Assembly: GCF_023638035.1 (NCBI RefSeq)
Contig: NZ_JAKRVX010000002.1
Coordinates: forward strand, 62,001-126,000
Direction: 5' to 3'
DNA: 64,000 nucleotides
Origin: Natronocalculus amylovorans
GTDB taxonomy: Archaea; Halobacteriota; Halobacteria; Halobacteriales; Haloferacaceae
Both the position numbers and the translations under genes were made by a program. Positions 58,433-64,000 of the stretch are shown in pieces (position 1 is the first letter of the stretch; every line of letters begins with the position of its first letter). The notes beneath the pieces are model-generated. The model saw only the letters and a list, made by a program, of their open reading frames with translations. It was not told the origin of the DNA and made no database searches.

Positions 58433-60307
58433 TTAGCTTCGTTTGCCAATCTCTTCACGAAGAACCGAACTCACAGTTTCACCGTCTGCTTTCCCACGCA
58501 ACTCTGCCATACACTCTCCCATCAGCCCGGAGAATGCGGCCATTCCCTCATCTGCAACCTGTTCGGCGTTGCGCTCGACAACGCCTGCAATGATCTCTCG
58601 TACCTCATCATCACCAACACCGGCGAGCCCTGCTTCTTCGATCGCCTCTTCCGCGGTAAGGTCAGGGTTGGACGCAAGTTCTGCAAGGACATCGTTGAGC
58701 CCTTCACGAGCCAGTTCACCATCATCAACAAGGAACAGAACGGAGAGTAGATGGTCTTCCGTGAGGGTCTCAACGGACACGCCATCACGGCGGAGTTCTG
58801 TTAGCGTGCTCTCAAGTACCGTTGCAGCGAGGGTTGCATCAATGCCTGCAGCGATCGCATCCTCAAAAAGCGGCATTCGCCGGCCAAACGCAACCTGCTC
58901 TGCAAGCCCTGCATCGAGACCCAACTCGTCTTGGTACCGATCGACCTTCTCGGTGAGTAGTTCTGGTGTTGGAACCTCGCTTGGGTCCGGCTCAACAGGT
59001 GGGACATCTGTCTCCGGATACATCCGTGCGGCACCCGGTAGTGGGCGAAGATATCGGGTCGTCCCGTCGTCGTTCGCACCCCGCGTCTCTTCTGGAACGC
59101 CTTCAAGCGCGGTCTCTGCGCGTGCTTTGACCGCTTCAATCGAGAGTTCGGCGGTCTCTGTCTCAGCAGCGACGATTGCAACTGCGTCATCGTTACCGGC
59201 TCCAACCTTGTCTCGAAGTGCAGTAACCTCTTCGGCGGTGACACCATAGGCAGGGAGCTCGTCCGTATGGAAGATACCGCCTGCACCGTGGCGTTTTGCA
59301 TGATCCGAAAACTCAGTTCCAAGCCTTCGGTCTGGCTGAATTTCGCGGCCAACATCGCCATCAAATTCAAACAGTGGTACTGCCATTACACTGCCACCCG
59401 ATGAGAGTGCACCACCAATAACACCCGAATCGGTATCTTCGAAGATGTCGGTGACATCAACCGTTTCGCCTACTGACGCACCGCTTTCGGTCAGTTCCGT
59501 TGCGATCTCAACCAACTCTGCTTGGCGTTGTACTTCAAACTCGACCAGTTCGTCGATCGTTGCGAGATCCTGAACACCTTTAATCTCGACGCGTGCACCG
59601 TCTGCGATCGAGACGTTCACATCCTGTCGAATTGTGCCTAGTCCGCGCTTGACTGCGCCTGTCGATCGGAGCAACATGCCGATCTCTTGGGCGGCTTCTT
59701 TCGCTTGCTGTGGGCTTGTGATATCCGGTCCCGTTCCGATCTCCACGAGTGGGATTCCAAGCCGATCGAGACTGTAGAGCACCCCCTCATCTCGCTCTTC
59801 AACTCGCTGGGCGCTTTCTTCTTCGAGCATGAGATCAACAATTGAGACCGGCCCATCGCTTGTCTCGATCTGTCCCTCCTGACCGAGCAGCACTGTCCGC
59901 TGGAATCCCGATGTATTCGACCCATCAATGACAAGCTTTCGCATGACATGTACCTGATCGACAACGCTCATATCGAGCAGCGAGGCGATCTGCATCGCAA
60001 CCGAGAGCGCCTCACTGTCGATCTCGGTTGGTGGTTCGTCATCCTCTTCGACCAGACAGGTTGTATCGTACGCGAGATACTCGAACTCGCGGTCGACACG
60101 ACTCTCCTCAAGTGCGGCATCATCCAGTTCGCCAAGTTCACTCTTTGTGGGATGCAGATAGCGGGTGAGCGTTCGATCGGCCTCGTCTGGTTCCCGGATC
60201 GTCGTCGGTGAGTCACAGAATAGCTTTGTTGCAGTATCCAACTGTTGGTGGATTTCAAGTCCTGCAATCAAGCCGAGTGACTCATAATCATACTCGGACG
60301 TACTCAT
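58433..60307 (-). CDS. gatE: Glutamyl-tRNA(Gln) amidotransferase subunit E
   Basis: A 624-residue GatE, the archaea-specific tRNA-binding subunit that with GatD converts Glu-tRNA(Gln) to Gln-tRNA(Gln). The GatB/GatE core begins YESLGLIAGLEIHQQLDTATKLFC, continues with RFLHP-type YLHPTKSELGELD, EIGTGPDI and GTIRQDVNVSI; an AspRS-like insert (about 270-400) and a C-terminal YqeY-like domain follow. It converges with the Lrp gene at 15 bp. gatD is not in the window. Confidence 0.96.
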   Translation of the reverse strand: MSTSEYDYESLGLIAGLEIHQQLDTATKLFCDSPTTIREPDEADRTLTRYLHPTKSELGELDDAALEESRVDREFEYLAYDTTCLVEEDDEPPTEIDSEALSVAMQIASLLDMSVVDQVHVMRKLVIDGSNTSGFQRTVLLGQEGQIETSDGPVSIVDLMLEEESAQRVEERDEGVLYSLDRLGIPLVEIGTGPDITSPQQAKEAAQEIGMLLRSTGAVKRGLGTIRQDVNVSIADGARVEIKGVQDLATIDELVEFEVQRQAELVEIATELTESGASVGETVDVTDIFEDTDSGVIGGALSSGGSVMAVPLFEFDGDVGREIQPDRRLGTEFSDHAKRHGAGGIFHTDELPAYGVTAEEVTALRDKVGAGNDDAVAIVAAETETAELSIEAVKARAETALEGVPEETRGANDDGTTRYLRPLPGAARMYPETDVPPVEPDPSEVPTPELLTEKVDRYQDELGLDAGLAEQVAFGRRMPLFEDAIAAGIDATLAATVLESTLTELRRDGVSVETLTEDHLLSVLFLVDDGELAREGLNDVLAELASNPDLTAEEAIEEAGLAGVGDDEVREIIAGVVERNAEQVADEGMAAFSGLMGECMAELRGKADGETVSSVLREEIGKRS

Positions 60308-60372
60308 TGTGCGAATGTGAGATTGCGAGGCGTAAAAAGGATACAGATACGAATGCTTGCCAGAACGTGATG

Positions 60373-60534
60373 TTATTTAATGCGCCGAAGTCCGTCTCCA
60401 ATTCCGTTCGCAGTACAATCCGCCTCAGGGCACTCGTAGTGCCATCCGTCGCGGGTTGCCTGCCCCTCAGGGAATGTTGCACCACATGTTCGACAACGAA
60501 GCAGGTCTCTCCCACGGGTTCGAAGTAGAGCCAT
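60373..60534 (-). CDS. Small zinc-ribbon protein
   Basis: A 53-residue protein from the ATG at 60534: MALLRTRGRDLLRCRTCGATF, then YECPEADCTANGIGDGLRRIK. Two CxxC-type pairs form a zinc ribbon, a common haloarchaeal small-protein type of unknown role. An in-frame ATG 10 codons upstream (60564) gives a 63-residue version. It lies 65 bp upstream of gatE on the same strand. Confidence 0.75.
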   Translation of the reverse strand: MALLRTRGRDLLRCRTCGATFPEGQATRDGWHYECPEADCTANGIGDGLRRIK

Positions 60535-60613
60535 AATCTGAGATTCTCCGCCATATGGCTTCAAAATACCGTTTTCTGATTTTCAGACAATCTGAACAGT
60601 TTATCAAATAATG

Positions 60614-60960
60614 GCTCGGTTGAAATCCTTAGGAAGTGAGACATTTTGACCGGATGTGGCAAGTGTAGGGAATGTACTTAGCGATCCTTGTCGTCCGGTG
60701 TGGAATGTGTCGGAGCAGATTGACCAGCTTTGGAGGCGTTGAAATTTCGATCAAAAAGTGTTGAGTGCCATTTTTGTACCGACGTACGATCCGACAACCA
60801 CAATTACAAATCCGATCACGATGTTAATGGTACGTTCTACAACCATCTGTCATAAGTGCGGTAAAGCAGAAAAAGAAACTTCGCTCGTTCAATATGCATT
60901 CTTCAGTTATCAGCTGTTTCACCATACTTTATGTCTGGAGATGAGGATTTCAACAGAGCC
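60614..60960. mobile_element. IS6-like miniature inverted-repeat element (MITE), 347 bp
   Basis: Terminal inverted repeats GGCTCGGTTGAAATCCT (60614-60630) and its partner AGGATTTCAACAGAGCC (60944-60960) match at 16 of 17 bases. The flanks are 8-bp direct repeats, CAAATAAT at 60606-60613 and GAAATAAT at 60961-60968, with one mismatch, as expected for a target-site duplication. The ends and the 8-bp duplication resemble IS6 family elements. At 347 bp there is no room for a transposase, so this is a MITE or an internally deleted copy. It fills most of the 458-bp gap between the zinc-ribbon gene and fumC. Confidence 0.75.
60751..60846 (-). CDS. Possible 31-aa membrane peptide inside the MITE
   Basis: From the ATG at 60846 to TGA at 60751-60753 the minus strand encodes MVVERTINIVIGFVIVVVG followed by SYVGTKMALNTF, a charged N-terminus with one transmembrane helix. 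It is entirely inside the 347-bp element. It could be a real small passenger gene or a chance ORF; length gives little evidence. Confidence 0.25.
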   Translation of the reverse strand: MVVERTINIVIGFVIVVVGSYVGTKMALNTF

Positions 60961-60992
60961 GAAATAATGAAAATAAAACTGCAGTACGTCGG

Positions 60993-62405
60993 TTAGTTAT
61001 CCGATCCGAGGATGCCACGATACGTCATCGCTTCGGGATCGAGGACTTCATCTGCTTCTTCGGCAGTCAGATACCCCTCATCAATCGCAACGTCTCGAAC
61101 CGTCTTGTTTTCTGCGAGCGCCTGTTTTGCGACCTTTGCTGCGTTGTCATAGCCGATCGCAGGGTTGAGCGCAGTTGCAAGCGCCATGCTCTGTTCGACC
61201 TGTTCTGCACAGTACTCTTCGTTTGCTTCGAGTTTAGCGACGAATCGCTCCCCGAAGACAGCTGCTGCGTTTGAGAGAATCTCGGCCGATTGCAAGAAGT
61301 TGTGCGCAAGTACTGGCTTGTAGAGGTTCAGATCGAGTTCCCCACGTGCGGCACCCGCAGTGACGGCTGCGTCATTTCCAATGACCTGTTTGTGAACTTG
61401 GTTCACCGACTCCGCAACAACAGGGTTGATTTTCCCGGGCATGATCGACGAGCCTGGTTGGTTCTCCGGCTGTTCGATCTCTCCAAGTCCGTTTCGCGGA
61501 CCGGATGCAAGGAGACGAAGGTCGTTTGCCATCTTGTTCAGCGAGCCGGCGATCGTCCGAAGCGCACCGTGAGCCTCTGCCATCGCGTCGTGGGCGGACT
61601 GTGCCTCAAAGTGATTATCTGCTTCTCGGAACTGCGTTCCAGCCTCTTCGGAGATGTACTCTGCAGCAAGCCCGGGGAACTCAGGGTGTGTATTGAGTCC
61701 GGTTCCAGTTGCGGTTCCCCCGAGTGCGAGTTCGCGGAGATGGTACTGGACATCGGTTGCACGTTTGATCCCTTTCTCAACCTGTGCCCGGTAGCCGCCG
61801 AACTCTTGGCCAAGCCGAACTGGGGTTGCATCCTGCAGGTGTGTTCGCCCGGTTTTGACCACACCGTCAAATTCCGCTTCTTTGGCTTCGAGTTCCGAAT
61901 GCAGCGACTCGAGGGATGGAATCAGGTCTTTTTCCACTGCCTCCAGTGACGCAACGTGCATTGCGGTTGGAATGACATCGTTTGAGGACTGTCCGTAATT
62001 GACGTGATCATTCGGGTGAACAACACGATCGCCAATTTTGGCACCGGTAATTTCTGCAGCACGGTTTGCGATTACCTCGTTCGCATTCATGTTCGAAGAT
62101 GTCCCAGAGCCAGTCTGGAAGACATCAACTGGGAACTGATCGTCAAGCTCGCCCGCAATAACCTCATCTGCGGCTTGGACGATTGCATCCGCAATGTCGT
62201 CCGCTAGCAATCCGAGTTCGTTGTTCGCTTGTGCTGCACCTTTCTTGACAATACCCAGTGCGCGGATGAAGCGCCGACTGAAGGTTATTCCCGAAATTGG
62301 GAAGTTCTCGACGGCGCGCTGTGTCTGCGCTCCCCAGTACGCATCCGAAGGCACCTGCATCTCTCCGAGGCTGTCCGACTCAACGCGATAGTTCTCCTCG
62401 CTCAT
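60993..62405 (-). CDS. fumC: Fumarate hydratase class II
   Basis: A 470-residue FumC of the TCA cycle, interconverting fumarate and malate. The family start YRVESDSLGEMQVPSDAYWGAQTQR, TGSGTSSNMNANEV, GRTHLQDATPVRLGQEF, and the signature GSSIMPGKINPV are all there. The ATG at 62405 matches the family start; an open frame 24 codons longer is ignored. It lies downstream of the cold-shock gene on the same strand but is separated by a terminator-like hairpin. Confidence 0.97.
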   Translation of the reverse strand: MSEENYRVESDSLGEMQVPSDAYWGAQTQRAVENFPISGITFSRRFIRALGIVKKGAAQANNELGLLADDIADAIVQAADEVIAGELDDQFPVDVFQTGSGTSSNMNANEVIANRAAEITGAKIGDRVVHPNDHVNYGQSSNDVIPTAMHVASLEAVEKDLIPSLESLHSELEAKEAEFDGVVKTGRTHLQDATPVRLGQEFGGYRAQVEKGIKRATDVQYHLRELALGGTATGTGLNTHPEFPGLAAEYISEEAGTQFREADNHFEAQSAHDAMAEAHGALRTIAGSLNKMANDLRLLASGPRNGLGEIEQPENQPGSSIMPGKINPVVAESVNQVHKQVIGNDAAVTAGAARGELDLNLYKPVLAHNFLQSAEILSNAAAVFGERFVAKLEANEEYCAEQVEQSMALATALNPAIGYDNAAKVAKQALAENKTVRDVAIDEGYLTAEEADEVLDPEAMTYRGILGSDN

Positions 62406-62530
62406 AGTTGCAGTTGAGGGACGAGATGGGCGTAAAACCCATCGATCCTGTGATCGTTGCCGGCAGTTGCTACTCAAATCTGAGTAGGGTTTTCAGTGAT
62501 GGCGACCGCTCAGTTATGCAATAAATAGTA

Positions 62531-62549
62531 CCCAGCCACAATGGCTGGG
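62531..62549 (-). terminator. Terminator-like hairpin after the cold-shock gene
   Basis: CCCAGCCA-CAA-TGGCTGGG is a perfect 8-bp stem with a 3-base loop between the cspA stop (62586) and the fumC start. On the minus strand the stem is followed by a T/A-rich stretch (TACTATTTATT), consistent with termination of the cold-shock mRNA, or with an RNA stability element. Confidence 0.55.
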
Positions 62550-62585
62550 AATAAAAACCGTACCGCGGTCGAACCCTCTCGGGAA

Positions 62586-62780
62586 TTACAGCCGGGTGAC
62601 GTTAGTTGCGCGCGGGCCTTTGTCGGCCTGCTCAATTTCGAATTCAACTTCCTGTCCTTCCTCGAGGTCGGGTCCGCCAACATCTTCCATGTGGAAGAAA
62701 ACGTCGTCGTCCGAGTCGTCGGTCTCGATGAAACCATAGCCGCCGGTGTCATTGAAGAAACCGACTGTACCTTTAGACAT
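62586..62780 (-). CDS. Cold-shock domain protein (CspA family)
   Basis: A 64-residue single CSD protein: GTVGFFNDTGGYGFIET, DDVFFHMEDV and GPRATNVTRL give both RNP-type motifs (GYGFI, VFFHM). It binds single-stranded RNA/DNA as a chaperone. The ATG at 62780 is chosen because haloarchaeal CspA proteins start here; an in-frame ATG three codons upstream is possible, and the open frame extends further without family support. Confidence 0.95.
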   Translation of the reverse strand: MSKGTVGFFNDTGGYGFIETDDSDDDVFFHMEDVGGPDLEEGQEVEFEIEQADKGPRATNVTRL

Positions 62781-62841
62781 TGCATCTAAATGCACACCAT
62801 CCTGATTGATAAGGTTTGCGAGCGGCGTGTTCACGTGGGGG

Positions 62842-64000
62842 CTACTCGACAACCATGTGGAGACCATCTGCACACGCACCGATCGGATGGTAGCCAGGTT
62901 CGACCGCCGGCCCATCTGTTGGTTCTACCCACGCATTCGATCGACTTACACGCTCATACCAATTTCCGTGTGGAGCTCGTAGATACGCGTCTGCATACGT
63001 CCAGAATCGATCGTACCACACCGCGTAGTGCGGCGCGCCTGTCTGTCGATGCAACCACGCGGCCGCACCGATCGCTTCTGCCACTGTCCAACCGTAGGTA
63101 TCGGTGACAATTGGCTCGTTGTCTTGATCGATCGTATAATAGAAGCCGCCATCGGAGTCATCCCACCCGTAGGTTGTCGCCCACGCGAAAAGCGCTGTTG
63201 CGCGATCGATCGCCCACGGTGCAGCCACCGCATCGGTCTCACTGCAATACGAATCAATCTGTGCGAGGAGTTTTGCCCACTCAAGATGATGACCGGGCTG
63301 GTATCCCCACGGCCGGAACTGATCCCGAGGATTCGACCGGTTGTACGAAAAGTCGTGTTCCCACTCTTCGGTGTAGTGTTCCCAGATTCGACCATCTGTT
63401 TCGGCAGCTAACTCAACCGTTAGCTGCTTTGCGATCGCCACCGCACGAGAGAGATATGATGGGTCGTCTGTCGCATCGTATGCCGCAAGATACGTTTCAC
63501 ACGCGTGCATGTTCGCGTTCTGTCCACGATAGGCTTCAATCGGCGACCATTCAGCATCGCGTTCCCTCCGAAAGAGCCGCTGTGCTGGCTCAAAAAATCC
63601 GGTCTCAAAGATATCAATCGCGTTTGTAAGCTGGTCCGCCGCTCCGGAGACGCCAACGGTGTGTGCGTGTGCGATCGCAGAAACCACAAACGCGTGTCCG
63701 TATGGCGATCGGCGTCGATCGCGTTCATCCTCCGTGACGATCCAATCGTATCCGTTTGCATCAGCATCGTAATGGGTCGTATGAAGCATCTGGAGTGCAT
63801 CCGCGGTTAGCGGCTCCCACGTCGTTCGGTCACGGATCTCTGTCGCCCTCGCACAGTTGATAACAAACCGGCTTGCCGCGACAAGATGTGAGCGAGTTGG
63901 ATGCGTCACCTGACCCGTTCGTTCATCACGCTCTGCGGTGAACGAGTTGATCGACTGCTCAGGTGTATAAAACCAAAGAATTCGATCGATCTGGTCTTCT
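62842..64000 (-). CDS. N-acylglucosamine 2-epimerase (AGE) family protein, 5' end cut by the window
   Basis: The frame is open from 62842 to the right edge with no stop, so the gene continues beyond 64000; the GTG at 63909 is an internal codon. About 386 residues are visible, with the alpha/alpha-barrel pattern of AGE/cellobiose epimerase/mannose isomerase types: EDQIDRILWFYTPE, SHLVAASRFVINCARA, YGHAFVVSAIAHA, WEHYTEEWEHDFSYN, and FRPWGYQPGHHLEWAKLL with the conserved His pair. Probably an aldose-ketose isomerase or sugar epimerase. The stop is followed 62 bp later by the cspA start. Confidence 0.88.
   Translation of the reverse strand, partial: EDQIDRILWFYTPEQSINSFTAERDERTGQVTHPTRSHLVAASRFVINCARATEIRDRTTWEPLTADALQMLHTTHYDADANGYDWIVTEDERDRRRSPYGHAFVVSAIAHAHTVGVSGAADQLTNAIDIFETGFFEPAQRLFRRERDAEWSPIEAYRGQNANMHACETYLAAYDATDDPSYLSRAVAIAKQLTVELAAETDGRIWEHYTEEWEHDFSYNRSNPRDQFRPWGYQPGHHLEWAKLLAQIDSYCSETDAVAAPWAIDRATALFAWATTYGWDDSDGGFYYTIDQDNEPIVTDTYGWTVAEAIGAAAWLHRQTGAPHYAVWYDRFWTYADAYLRAPHGNWYERVSRSNAWVEPTDGPAVEPGYHPIGACADGLHMVVE

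Noticed and set aside
58443..59249. 268-aa Ser/Arg/Ala-rich plus-strand ORF
   Set aside because: It is the antisense shadow of gatE, with composition typical of the complementary strand of acidic haloarchaeal genes.
60758..60967. 69-aa plus-strand ORF before fumC
   Set aside because: It lies across the IS6-like element and its right terminal repeat, with no coding-like composition; the CHKCGK sequence is probably accidental.
63907..63909. GTG as start of the AGE-family gene
   Set aside because: The frame remains open with family-like sequence up to the window edge, so the gene is cut by the window and this codon is internal.
1..64000. tRNA, rRNA or CRISPR genes
   Set aside because: I looked through the intergenic regions for cloverleaf signatures (GGTTCRANNC T-arm) and regularly spaced repeats and saw none; short or unusual ncRNAs could still be missed.

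Overview
The window is a stretch of chromosome from a haloarchaeon (class Halobacteria). The proteins are strongly acidic and lysine-poor. Archaeal information-processing genes are present (L7Ae, L24e, S28e, L21e, Rpb4/RpoF, GatE, KsgA/Dim1, DUF655, RtcB with archease), as are family types typical of haloarchaea (TrmB, a TbsP-like regulator, amphi-Trp, DUF7117/DUF7385-like, Tat lipoproteins, leaderless TATA promoters). Base composition looks close to half G+C by eye, low for this class and reminiscent of Haloquadratum-like lineages, but I cannot name the genus. Coding density is high and most genes look like chromosomal core. The hexamer CGATCG is very over-represented.

Layout. 1-20 kb: start of cofD, birA, uspA, an FMN reductase, an HTH regulator, mutY, a Tat lipoprotein, a class III aminotransferase, an MgtC-type membrane protein, PadR and amphi-Trp genes, haloarchaeal zinc-ribbon proteins, folD, a histidine kinase, glyA, a TbsP-like regulator, an E1-like/YcaO fusion, MscS, PAC2. 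19-25.7 kb: trmB, a zinc-binding membrane protein, a 54-aa Cys/His protein, then a metal island of two NikR-like ribbon-helix-helix regulators, two tandem CobW-type G3E GTPases and MoaB. 25.7-34 kb: a carbohydrate uptake and catabolism cluster (Tat lipoprotein binding protein, two permeases, MalK-type ATPase, two Gfo/Idh/MocA oxidoreductases, one xylose-isomerase-like TIM barrel) behind a promoter with two strong palindromes. 34-43 kb: an eIF2B/R15P-isomerase paralogue that lacks the catalytic Cys, a HEAT-repeat protein, archease-rtcB, a GNAT, cystathionine gamma-synthase, a 7TM histidine kinase. 42.6-48.8 kb: rpl21e-rpoF-DUF655-ksgA-mscS-hemK2, then a two-gene MetE system. 48.9-52 kb: ribose-1,5-bisphosphate isomerase and a PfkB sugar kinase convergent with type III RuBisCO, forming a pentose-bisphosphate (nucleoside salvage) module. 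52-64 kb: a Tat-exported penicillin-acylase-family hydrolase, rpl7ae-rps28e-rpl24e-ndk, MaoC, EamA, Lrp, gatE, an IS6-like miniature element, fumC, a cold-shock protein, and the 3' part of an AGE-family epimerase that runs off the right edge.

The most notable observations are the R15P isomerase / PfkB kinase / RuBisCO module and the Cys-less R15P-isomerase paralogue 14 kb away; the double NikR / double CobW metal island; the stand-alone E1-YcaO fusion; a 347-bp IS6-like MITE with an 8-bp target duplication; a set of near-perfect palindromes sitting directly on the start codons of leaderless genes; and the HIP1-like excess of CGATCG. No tRNA, rRNA, CRISPR array or intact transposase gene was found.
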